DNA from: Oscillospiraceae bacterium
GTDB taxonomy: Bacteria > Bacillota_A > Clostridia > Oscillospirales > Oscillospiraceae
Assembly (NCBI GenBank): GCA_017936985.1
Contig: JAGBEM010000204.1
Location: forward strand, 1-25,179
Reading direction: 5' to 3'
DNA length: 25,179 bases
The notes under the pieces were generated by a model. It saw nothing but the letters and a program-made list of their open reading frames with translations, ran no database searches and was not told where the DNA came from. The position numbers were made by a program, and so were the translations under genes. Positions 1-7,583 of the stretch are shown here, piece after piece (the first letter of the stretch is position 1; every line of letters starts with the position of its first letter).

Positions 1-3000
1 ACAGCCATAGTCACAGACGTGATCATCGTCTTCTGCGGAATCACCATGGATGCCCATATCTGTCTTGCCACAGTTACGGTCACACTTATGGTCCTTGTTG
101 TTATCAACATGCACATCCTCGCCAACAGCATACAAATCAACTTCCTTAGTAGTGCCGTCGACGGTAATGGTTGCAGGATCAACTACAGTGCCATCAGCGC
201 TCGTTGCCCAGCCCTCAAGCACGTAGCAATCTGCCCAATCGAAAATATCCTTGTTAGGCAGAATGTTCAGCGCTGTATTGTTCTGTGCATCGGGATCCTT
301 GCAGTAAAGCTCCGCAGAGACCTTGGTCTGCTCGCCATAGTGATAAGTCACCGTGGGAATATAAACAGTATGGGTTTCACTGGTGGTGTAGTGGATACGG
401 TCGACTTCCTGGCCGTTGTAGTTAGTCTTTTCATGACGCAGCCAGTAGTTGAAGTACCAAGAACCGCCCGTAACAACACCGTTTGTATAGGTTGCATTAT
501 AGATACCCAAATGCCGCTGGTCATGGAGGAAGTTAATGTCCAGCTGGGGCCAGAAGCAGACATAGGGATCCACAGCCTGGTAGAACTTCAGAGAACCACC
601 GTTGGAACCATGGTGAATGATCTGCAGCATGTCGCTCTTCAGATAGCCGCCAAAGGCGTCTACGATCTGATTGTCATAGAGCTCGTAGTCTTCAGGCAGA
701 TTTAGTTCTTCTTTCAGCATCTGCTGCGCATCGCCGGTGATCATCAAGCTCTTGCCGCCGTCGAAGTTGAATCTCCAGATACCGCTGGTGTGGTTATAAG
801 TAGGCATACCGTAAGGACGTGCATCCTCGGGGGTATACAGGAACTCGATCTCAACGCCGGGCAGATCCCAGGTCTGGCCGGTGTGGTAGATGTAATGCTC
901 TGCATCGGGGAAGTATTCTTTTGCCATTGCCACGAAACGGTGGTAAGCGTAGAAGGTTCCAGAGTCCGGGGGGTACGCATCTAGCAGGCCCACATTGTAG
1001 TAGTTGGGGAAGTTGTAAACCACTGCATTGAGGTCAAATCTCTCATTTGTCTTTGCTGTCTGACCAGGAATCTCATCCTTGCCCCACATGATGATATAGG
1101 GAAGGCCCGTATGATCGCTGTCCGAATGGGTGATCATCCAAGTAACCTGAGGCAGCTGATCCTTATTCGGATTATTTTCTTCCAGGAATTCCAGCAAGGT
1201 TTCCATATCCTGCAGATGATTGCGCTTATACGTAAAAGTATCGCCGCTGTTATCAGGGTATTTTGGCGCAGTATAGTCTTCGGTCATGCTGTCGGGATAG
1301 CCGCCATCGATCACGATAAAGCTGCCATCTGCCAGCTGTACCACCATACACAGGACGCCATCGGTGCGCTCGATGATGGACACGGAGGGCGTAACAACCG
1401 CCTCGTAATCCTCCTCTTCGTTAGGCAGCAGCCAATCGCCGCGGCCGTAGATGATCTGGAATCTACCGTTATCCAAATCAGCGAAGTAGTTCAAGTGGAC
1501 CATCATCAGACCCTTTGTGTAGGTCACAAAGTAGCTATCATGTTCCGTAGTGGGGTTGGTGATGGTGCTGTTATCATATTCTGTCCAGCCAGCTTGTGTC
1601 AGCGTTTCAATATACGCATTGACCTGTTCACGGGTAACATCTGTATAAGTGTACTGATAGTTGCCATTGCCAGCGTCGATAGACTCCTGGCCGTCATCAG
1701 TAAAGCTGGGAATGATCTCTGTCTCGGTGCTGTAAACACAGGCATTACCCCAGGCAACAGCGCAAGAGTTGTGATCCACGGAGCCTGCGCTCATCTTGGC
1801 TACCAGCTTGATATAGTCGTAGCCTTCGATGCTGATATTGAATTCAGCAACCAGACAGGATCGGATACCCTCGGCGTAATCCAGCGTATCCCAATTTTCG
1901 CTGCCGGGCTTCTTACCCAAGACTTCAAAAGTGACATACCGGGTATAATCCTTGGGATTGGTAATATTGCCGTCGGTAGCGCCGGCAACCGCGTAGAAGT
2001 AGTCCGCATTCAGACCTCTGACATCATAGACGATGTACCGGCCAGTTTCGCTGCCAACCTCGGAAGGATGAACGCCCAGGCCTTTGGCAAACTTGGTGCC
2101 GTTGATACCCAGTGCAATTTCGGACTGGTTATAAGTAACACTCTCATCGCTGGTATTCGTAAATGTCCGATTGCCATCTTCATCCGTATCCTCATGACCG
2201 GCGATCTGCTTACGTGCGCTCTCTGCTCCGCCAAAAACGAACAGAGCGTCATTGTAGTTCTTGTCGACATCGACAACAAATTTGCTGGTAGAACTGTTCT
2301 CCAAGCTGGGCAGGCATTCCACCATCAAATTGCTGTTGAACAGGTCAGACAGATACCACTTGCTCTTGATGCCGCTGGGCAGCTCACCGGTCAGGGTGCT
2401 GCCATCGCTGATAGAACTATTGTTGCTCAGTGTGCCACCGCAATAGTCACACTTGTTGTCATCATCCGCATCTGCGTGCTTGCCAATAGCTTTGCCGCAG
2501 TTGTCACAAATGTGATCAGACTCGGAATCGTTGGTGTTCTCGTCACCTTCATGAGAGTCATCTGCCTCAACATAATCGCTCTTGTATCTGTCACCACAGA
2601 TAGAGCAGGTATAGTTGGTATATCCAGCTTTGTAACAAGGCTTGATCACTTCGGTAACGTAGTCATGATCAGTATACTTGTCACCGCAAGCATCGCAGTA
2701 ATGATCCTTGTCGTCGTCAGCATGTGCACAGGTGTAGACGCAAGCATCTGCCCATGCAACGCCACAGGAAGAATGAGGCAGGCCATAACCGCTCATCTTC
2801 ACCACAAGTTTCAAGTAGTTGTAGCCAGTAATATCCACGTCAAACTCAGCTGTGTAGTAATGGTAGATATTTGTCGCAGAAGCCAATAATTCAAATTCTG
2901 TGGTGTATTTGTTATAGTCAGATGTCGACTTGCTACCAAGCAATTCAAATGTCAGTCTGGACTCAGTTTCACCGTTGGTCGCTTCAGCCGTTGCGCCAAC

Positions 3001-5196
3001 AACGGAATAGAAACGATTTGCATTCAACTCCCTGACATCAAATACAAGATAACGATCGCTCAAAGAAATCGTAATATCATCATCAGGGTGGAAACCCAAA
3101 CCTGTATCATATAGCGTTCCGTTGTAACCAAGTGCAATTGTCTTGTTGCTAGCTAATTTTTCACTTCTTTCGCCGTTCTCAAACTTGTACAGATATCCGT
3201 GATAGTTCTGATTGGTTTTAAGTGTACCAACAATATCAATCAACTTGCCTGTTACCGCCGCAGTATATGACTTCAGTTCATGCTCTTCACCTGTTGTTCC
3301 GTTGAGCCAATCTGCCAAATCGGTTCTATTGGTGATATTTGCAGATTTTCCTTCCAGAGCATCAGAAGCGACCTTCTTCATCTCCTTATAGAAGGCAGCA
3401 TTGCCCCACGCGGCATGGAGCGTATTTTCAGTATTCGTACTGTTGCTGACGCAGACCAGTTTGATATAATTATAGCCTTCAATGTTAACGTCAAATTCTG
3501 CCGTCTGTGCTGCAGTCAGTCTGGTAACATAAGCTAGCTTTTCGAAGCTGCTTTCGTTGTATTCAGCATCCTTTGAGCCGTATACCTCAAACGCCAGATG
3601 GATCTTTGTTTTGTTGTTTTGATAGTTTTCAGTACCATTAATGCCGACAACACTGTAAAAATGATCGACATCCAAATCGCGCACATCAAAAACGACATAT
3701 GTATTCTCTGCCGGTACTGCCCGGAAAGACAAACCCTTATTAAAAGGCACAGCTCGGGGACCCAGGACAATCTGGTTGTGGTAACGGTAGACTGCCTTTG
3801 TGCTCGTCACTTTTGTGCCGTTTCCGTTTGTTACTGTCTTTGCAGGATTAACTGTATCATCATCGGTAAGATCTATATACTCATGGGCTATTGGCGACTG
3901 CTGATAAACAGTGAACTTTCTTAAGCCCTGAATTGCAACAGAATTTATTGTTTCAGTTCTGGTAGAATTAAGGCCTTTTGCTCCATTATAGAAGTAAGCC
4001 TTATTTGTAACAGGGGAACCCGGGTAAGTAGGTAGGGTAGGATCACTATATCCATCAAACACAAGGGACGTGAAATAACTACTGCTGGTTTGTGCAGGCG
4101 TATCCAGTGTGAAATTACCGCGAGGCTCATACTTGTCCACAGCAGCACTGTACAGGTCAGATAGATAGTGCACCTTGCTGGCGCTCATGCCGGCATAGTA
4201 GCCGGTAGTATTCACTGCCACTTCTTCAGCCTCTACAGGCACATTATAAACACACGCATTGGCCCAGACGGAGTTACAGCCGGAGTTGGTGCTGCCGCCT
4301 TCATAGCCAGATTCTGCCAAATTGTCAAGTGCAGCATTGCTGCCTGCCTCTGTGGACAGTTTCAGATAGTTATAATTCGAAACGTCCACATTAAACTCGC
4401 CTGAACGATAGTTAGCAAGCGTAGTGGTGGCGAGCTTATCCCAGTTTTCGCCGTCCACACTACCATATACGATGAACACAACCTCGTTGGAGCCCTGGAA
4501 TTTCACAGGATCCCAAGAAACTTCACTCGATTCATTACCTTCGTCATCTTTAACAGTTACTGTAGCCTTACCCGGAATATTGGTGGAATTGTTGTTCACC
4601 GCTGAGCCAGTGATACCAACAACAGAGTAGAAATAATCATAGTCCGAAACATCGAACATAACATACTGCTGCTCTTCAGCTGTGTTATCTGCTACAGGGA
4701 GAACGCCGATACCGTGACCAAACTTTGTACCCACTGCACCTACAGCAATATCAGTCACATAGTACCGCACCACAGGGCTGCCAACATCACGGTAATACTT
4801 ATTACAAGTAGAATCGTACGCAACATCCTTATGGGACGAATAAATGCCAACAATGCCATAAGTTGCAGCCTTCGTAGAGTCATCAAATCCACTTACTACA
4901 CGGGCATAAATACTCCCGTTGTAGTTCTGATTCCAGAACGGCGCCTTTCCATTGGTTCCGGAATAGTAGCCCTTGAACAGTTCAGGCGCACCATCCCCGT
5001 CCTTATCATCGGATAGGTATACTACATCCTGACCAGGGACGCCGCTATACTTACCGTTAGCGCTTTCAGTGAACGCGCCCTCCTGGATATGACTGCCGTC
5101 GTCTCCAGTCTCCGCCGCGAATGTAATGACAGGGCATAGTGACAGCACCATGACCAGCGCCAGCAATCCGCTTAAGACTCGTTTCGTGATCTTCAT
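1..5196 (-). CDS. Giant secreted NPCBM-repeat / metallo-beta-lactamase-fold protein (3' end beyond window)
   Basis: The minus-strand frame is open from the ATG at 5196 to base 1, giving 1732 codons with no stop, so the C-terminus is missing. Residues 1-28 form a signal peptide (KR, hydrophobic core, TFAA). Four NPCBM-like modules follow at about 130-317, 465-602, 675-822 and 1018-1154; each has an IALGxNGTxFxxGLGxHP-type start, an FDVRxLxxxxFYSVVG core and an end like AWGNACVY. Acidic Cys pairs (CDACG, CSICG, CDNCG, CDYCG) occupy 821-922. A ComEC-like MBL domain spans about 1268-1540: FIVIDGG, HSDSDH at 1357-1362, TGD with D1489, and HHGS at 1528-1531. After it come a Listeria-Bacteroides-repeat-like segment (about 1650-1700) and more Cys repeats. 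The RBS AAGGAGG (5208-5214) sits 11 nt upstream. By family the catalytic domain should be a metal-dependent hydrolase; the substrate is unknown. NPCBM modules suggest glycan binding at the cell surface. Confidence 0.85.
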   Translation of the reverse strand, partial: MKITKRVLSGLLALVMVLSLCPVITFAAETGDDGSHIQEGAFTESANGKYSGVPGQDVVYLSDDKDGDGAPELFKGYYSGTNGKAPFWNQNYNGSIYARVVSGFDDSTKAATYGIVGIYSSHKDVAYDSTCNKYYRDVGSPVVRYYVTDIAVGAVGTKFGHGIGVLPVADNTAEEQQYVMFDVSDYDYFYSVVGITGSAVNNNSTNIPGKATVTVKDDEGNESSEVSWDPVKFQGSNEVVFIVYGSVDGENWDKLATTTLANYRSGEFNVDVSNYNYLKLSTEAGSNAALDNLAESGYEGGSTNSGCNSVWANACVYNVPVEAEEVAVNTTGYYAGMSASKVHYLSDLYSAAVDKYEPRGNFTLDTPAQTSSSYFTSLVFDGYSDPTLPTYPGSPVTNKAYFYNGAKGLNSTRTETINSVAIQGLRKFTVYQQSPIAHEYIDLTDDDTVNPAKTVTNGNGTKVTSTKAVYRYHNQIVLGPRAVPFNKGLSFRAVPAENTYVVFDVRDLDVDHFYSVVGINGTENYQNNKTKIHLAFEVYGSKDAEYNESSFEKLAYVTRLTAAQTAEFDVNIEGYNYIKLVCVSNSTNTENTLHAAWGNAAFYKEMKKVASDALEGKSANITNRTDLADWLNGTTGEEHELKSYTAAVTGKLIDIVGTLKTNQNYHGYLYKFENGERSEKLASNKTIALGYNGTLYDTGLGFHPDDDITISLSDRYLVFDVRELNANRFYSVVGATAEATNGETESRLTFELLGSKSTSDYNKYTTEFELLASATNIYHYYTAEFDVDITGYNYLKLVVKMSGYGLPHSSCGVAWADACVYTCAHADDDKDHYCDACGDKYTDHDYVTEVIKPCYKAGYTNYTCSICGDRYKSDYVEADDSHEGDENTNDSESDHICDNCGKAIGKHADADDDNKCDYCGGTLSNNSSISDGSTLTGELPSGIKSKWYLSDLFNSNLMVECLPSLENSSTSKFVVDVDKNYNDALFVFGGAESARKQIAGHEDTDEDGNRTFTNTSDESVTYNQSEIALGINGTKFAKGLGVHPSEVGSETGRYIVYDVRGLNADYFYAVAGATDGNITNPKDYTRYVTFEVLGKKPGSENWDTLDYAEGIRSCLVAEFNISIEGYDYIKLVAKMSAGSVDHNSCAVAWGNACVYSTETEIIPSFTDDGQESIDAGNGNYQYTYTDVTREQVNAYIETLTQAGWTEYDNSTITNPTTEHDSYFVTYTKGLMMVHLNYFADLDNGRFQIIYGRGDWLLPNEEEDYEAVVTPSVSIIERTDGVLCMVVQLADGSFIVIDGGYPDSMTEDYTAPKYPDNSGDTFTYKRNHLQDMETLLEFLEENNPNKDQLPQVTWMITHSDSDHTGLPYIIMWGKDEIPGQTAKTNERFDLNAVVYNFPNYYNVGLLDAYPPDSGTFYAYHRFVAMAKEYFPDAEHYIYHTGQTWDLPGVEIEFLYTPEDARPYGMPTYNHTSGIWRFNFDGGKSLMITGDAQQMLKEELNLPEDYELYDNQIVDAFGGYLKSDMLQIIHHGSNGGSLKFYQAVDPYVCFWPQLDINFLHDQRHLGIYNATYTNGVVTGGSWYFNYWLRHEKTNYNGQEVDRIHYTTSETHTVYIPTVTYHYGEQTKVSAELYCKDPDAQNNTALNILPNKDIFDWADCYVLEGWATSADGTVVDPATITVDGTTKEVDLYAVGEDVHVDNNKDHKCDRNCGKTDMGIHGDSAEDDDHVCDYGC

Positions 5197-5257
5197 TACT
5201 AAGAATTCCTCCTTGTGGTTTTTAATGGGGTGGCCGGGGTCTTCTTATAGAATTTTT

Positions 5258-5270
5258 GGTCAAAGTGACC
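5258..5270 (-). promoter_or_regulatory. Inverted repeat at the start of the leader
   Basis: GGTCA-AAG-TGACC is a perfect 5-bp dyad around a 3-bp centre, 8-20 bp downstream of the predicted transcription start. It could be an operator half-site pair or a small 5' hairpin that protects the mRNA. There is no direct evidence for either. Confidence 0.3.
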
Positions 5271-5284
5271 ATCGTCCTTTTTAG

Positions 5285-5313
5285 AATATATCACAAGTCA
5301 CCTAAGGTTTCAA
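5285..5313 (-). promoter_or_regulatory. Sigma-A-type promoter of the giant NPCBM-MBL gene
   Basis: On the minus strand the -35 box TTGAAA (5313-5308) and the -10 box TATATT (5290-5285) are 17 bp apart, and TGA just before the -10 makes it an extended -10. Transcription would begin near 5278 and leave a leader of about 80 nt before the ATG at 5196. Confidence 0.75.
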
Positions 5314-5319
5314 CCCCCA

Positions 5320-5370
5320 TTTTTGGGTAATATTAGTGTTTTTCGGGTGATATTTGATACTTTTTCGTGA
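5320..5370 (-). promoter_or_regulatory. Three phased repeats upstream of the -35 box (candidate activator sites)
   Basis: In plus-strand orientation the units are TTTTTGGGTAATATT (5320-5334), TTTTTCGGGTGATATT (5339-5354) and a weaker TTTTTCGTGATGA (5361-5373). The GGGT of the first two and the TAA/TGA of all three recur exactly every 20 bp (GGGT at 5325 and 5345; TRA at 5328, 5348 and 5368). The array ends about 7 bp from the -35 box. Two-turn spacing next to a promoter suits cooperative activator binding, which is inference; the protein is unknown. Confidence 0.45.
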
Positions 5371-5388
5371 TGACTTTTTCCATATCCT

Positions 5389-5428
5389 GTTAAAAACAAA
5401 ATAAGAGGACAGGTTTCCCTGTCCCCTT
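5389..5428 (-). terminator. Rho-independent terminator of the nucleotidyltransferase gene
   Basis: On the minus strand an 11-bp stem AAGGGGACAGG/CCTGTCCTCTT closes a GAAA loop and is followed by ATTTTGTTTTT. One pair is a G-U wobble that would be an A-C mismatch on the plus strand, so the hairpin favours minus-strand transcription. The stem begins within the stop codon of the gene it terminates (5427-5429). Confidence 0.85.
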
Positions 5429-6596
5429 AAAAATGGTATTCCAAACCTACATATTCCAGCATCCTTCGCTGCTCCCGCAGCGCCTGTTTGTCCAGCGTTT
5501 TCAGCTCCTGTTTTTGCCTGTCCAGCTGCTTCCGCTCAAACAAAACCTTATAAAACGGTCTTATCAACCAAACCACCGGCAGCATCCAGGGTGCTTTCTG
5601 CAGGATCGTATACTTGCGCCGCAGCACCGCCACCCCAGGAAACAGCTTCCGCCGAATATACACCAACCGTCCGCTAAATCCTAGTATCGACCGCTTCGAC
5701 TCCCGGATGGTCACAGACAAAACTCTGCTCTCCAGCTGTCCCCAGCTGCCACTGGCAAAAATGTACTCCGTCATCAACTCCAGTTTCGCATCAACCGGAC
5801 CGCCTTCAAACCAAAAAGCGATCAGCCGCCGGACATTCCGGTAAAATTCCAGCAGCTGCAGCTTTTCCAGCTCCGCTTCCACATAATTTTCATCCAGTTC
5901 TGGGTGCGCCCGGCGGTAGACCCACAGATCCACCACATAACGGCAGCCAACACCCCCATCCCGGTAGTGCTTGGCAAAATGAGAGAACAGATAAATCATC
6001 TCGTCCTCCGCCGTCATAGCATATTGATTTCCATTTTTTACCTTCGCCAGCTGCCAACCATCTCCAAAATATGCATGCAGATCCCGGTTGTACGAAGGAA
6101 TCAGCCGCTTGTGCAGCTCCAGATATAACCCCGGCGTTTTAAAGATCAGCTCATGGTCAGAATCGCTATGATCCACAAATCCCAGCTGCTCCATTACATG
6201 GACGATTTTTTCAAACTGCTCCATGCGGATCAGGATATCCGCATCGCCCATAAGACGCAGTTCCGGCTTTGGATACAGTTTCCGCATCCGGCTACCCTTC
6301 AGCGGCATATAGTCTATGCCCGCCTCATTAAACGCGCAGCAAACCCGTGAAAATTCCCGCATCTGCCCTTCGCAGATCTGCAGTCCCCGGCAATAGCCCT
6401 GAAACAGCTGCACCATGGCAGGAAGTTCCCGGGAAATGCCGCAGCGCACCGCGCCATCATAAACCATCGTAACCATATGGTGTTTTTGGATCAGCGGCAG
6501 CGCCGCAGCAATATCAAAATCTGCCGGCAGCTGCAGATTTCCACCGGTAATGGCACTGCGCAGCAGTGTGACAATGCCCCGTTGGGTTACGTTCAT
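5427..6596 (-). CDS. Nucleotidyltransferase-family protein (PF14907-like)
   Basis: This 389-aa cytoplasmic protein resembles the uncharacterised NTP_transf_5 nucleotidyltransferases. Its recognisable core is LKG at 99-101 followed by LYPKPELR and then DAD (D118, D120), the usual metal-binding acid pair after a lysine-glycine motif. The helical C-terminal half ends in a basic, glutamine-rich tail. I chose the ATG at 6596 because AGGAGG (6603-6608) is 6 nt upstream; an in-frame ATG ten codons earlier lies inside a hairpin and has no RBS. It follows the AraC gene on the same strand, but a promoter at the end of that gene suggests separate transcription, and it has its own terminator. Family members often sit near surface-polysaccharide or peptide-modification genes; none is adjacent here, so the acceptor is unknown. 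Confidence 0.8.
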   Translation of the reverse strand: MNVTQRGIVTLLRSAITGGNLQLPADFDIAAALPLIQKHHMVTMVYDGAVRCGISRELPAMVQLFQGYCRGLQICEGQMREFSRVCCAFNEAGIDYMPLKGSRMRKLYPKPELRLMGDADILIRMEQFEKIVHVMEQLGFVDHSDSDHELIFKTPGLYLELHKRLIPSYNRDLHAYFGDGWQLAKVKNGNQYAMTAEDEMIYLFSHFAKHYRDGGVGCRYVVDLWVYRRAHPELDENYVEAELEKLQLLEFYRNVRRLIAFWFEGGPVDAKLELMTEYIFASGSWGQLESRVLSVTIRESKRSILGFSGRLVYIRRKLFPGVAVLRRKYTILQKAPWMLPVVWLIRPFYKVLFERKQLDRQKQELKTLDKQALREQRRMLEYVGLEYHF

Positions 6597-6612
6597 GTAT
6601 ATCCTCCTATAG

Positions 6613-6633
6613 GTATCGCAAATCATGCGACAC
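6613..6633 (-). promoter_or_regulatory. Hairpin in the leader of the nucleotidyltransferase gene
   Basis: On the minus-strand RNA, GTGTCGCA and TGCGATAC form an 8-bp stem around a 5-nt loop, ending 4 nt before the AGGAGG. One pair is G-U and would be an A-C mismatch on the opposite strand, so the structure belongs to this transcript. It may affect translation or mRNA stability. Confidence 0.35.
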
Positions 6634-6651
6634 CTTTCTTATATTATTTTA

Positions 6652-6680
6652 ATAGTATCATCCTTTTACGGCATATGCAA
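6652..6680 (-). promoter_or_regulatory. Promoter of the nucleotidyltransferase gene
   Basis: TTGCAT (6680-6675) and TACTAT (6657-6652) are 17 bp apart, with TGA just before the -10. The -35 box lies in the last codons of the AraC gene. The start site would be near 6645, leaving a leader of about 49 nt. Confidence 0.55.
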
Positions 6681-7472
6681 GCCGCTTTTATCCCCGGCAG
6701 CCATGCCATAGGTTTTCCGATAATCCGTAGGCGACATACCATACTTGCGCAGAAAGGCGCGGTTAAATGTCCGAATTGTGGGAAAGCCTGTCCGTTCTGC
6801 GATTTCCGTAACAGAATAATTCCCATTGTTCAAAAGCTCCACCGCATCTGCCAGTCGCAGGGCGTTGATGTAGTCACAAAAGTGGATACCCAACCGGGTG
6901 CTGAAAATATGGGAAACACTGCTGCGGCTGATGTGTAAATTCTCGGCAACATCTGCCACCGAAACATTTTCCCGGTAATTCCCGGCGCAAAACGCCAGAA
7001 TCTGCAGAACCGTATCCTGTCGGATGCCGCTTTTTTCAATACGGTAGTGCCGCAGGAGCTTTCCGAACATAGCCGTTAAATAAGCGCCGATGACCCGGCT
7101 GTAGCCATCCTGCTTGAATTCCCGGTATGCCGTTTCCAGCAGATACACCACATCCGGTGCAGGACAGCAAACCGCTGACAGCGGAACTCCTTCTAAAAAC
7201 AACTCCCCATAGCTCAAGAGCCGGGACGGTTTCATGATCAGCACATAGTATTCACCCTGGGTGCTTTCCGTATAGTGATGGACCTGGTTTGGAAACGCCA
7301 GAAAGCAATCATTTTTTTCCAGGGTGTATTTCCTGCCATCGCAAACGGCTGTACAGCTGCCCTGTTTGACAAAAACGAGTTCCATATCCTCATGAATATG
7401 AGCAGGATAATCTATGCTTTGTTTATTGTAAAACTCGATCTGCGCCTTCACCTCTCGAAATACGCTTTCCAA
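6666..7472 (-). CDS. AraC-family transcriptional regulator (TTG start)
   Basis: This is a 268-aa AraC/XylS-type regulator. The N-terminal cupin sensor has HIHEDMEL, then a LEKNDCFLAFPNQVHHY strand pair typical of sugar-sensing AraC_binding domains. The C-terminal double helix-turn-helix spans about residues 170-260 (VSVADVAENLHISRSSVSHIF, then SVTEIAERTGF and the closing GMSPTDYRK). I chose TTG at 7472 because AAAGGAG (7481-7487) lies 8 nt upstream and because upstream ATGs fall in the promoter (-10 at 7530-7525). A longer 295-residue reading exists but would begin upstream of the transcription start. The gene is divergent from the GH3 gene and shares its promoter DNA, so it probably controls GH3 and itself in response to a sugar. 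Confidence 0.88.
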   Translation of the reverse strand: MESVFREVKAQIEFYNKQSIDYPAHIHEDMELVFVKQGSCTAVCDGRKYTLEKNDCFLAFPNQVHHYTESTQGEYYVLIMKPSRLLSYGELFLEGVPLSAVCCPAPDVVYLLETAYREFKQDGYSRVIGAYLTAMFGKLLRHYRIEKSGIRQDTVLQILAFCAGNYRENVSVADVAENLHISRSSVSHIFSTRLGIHFCDYINALRLADAVELLNNGNYSVTEIAERTGFPTIRTFNRAFLRKYGMSPTDYRKTYGMAAGDKSGLHMP

Positions 7473-7520
7473 AAAAACATCTCCTTTGCATTTTTTGTCC
7501 AGAAATATGGGGAAATTTAC

Positions 7521-7553
7521 TTGCATCATAACATATTTTGTCTTACAATGCAA
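7521..7553. promoter_or_regulatory. Fully overlapping divergent promoters of AraC and GH3 genes
   Basis: Plus strand (GH3): -35 TTGCAT (7521-7526), 17 bp, -10 TACAAT (7544-7549). Minus strand (AraC): -35 TTGCAT (7553-7548), 17 bp, -10 TATGAT (7530-7525). Each -10 overlaps the other promoter's -35, and the segment is bounded by inverted TTGCAT/ATGCAA arms. Two polymerases could not occupy it at once, so expression should be mutually exclusive unless a regulator tips the balance. Confidence 0.7.
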
Positions 7554-7583
7554 TTATCCAATATATGTACAGGAGGTCTTTTT

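Noticed and set aside
1111..2889. A 592-codon plus-strand frame and similar shorter ones (19-705, 3280-3537, 3598-3924)
   Set aside because: They are antisense shadows of the NPCBM-MBL gene, in its exactly complementary frame, without start signals or recognisable domains.
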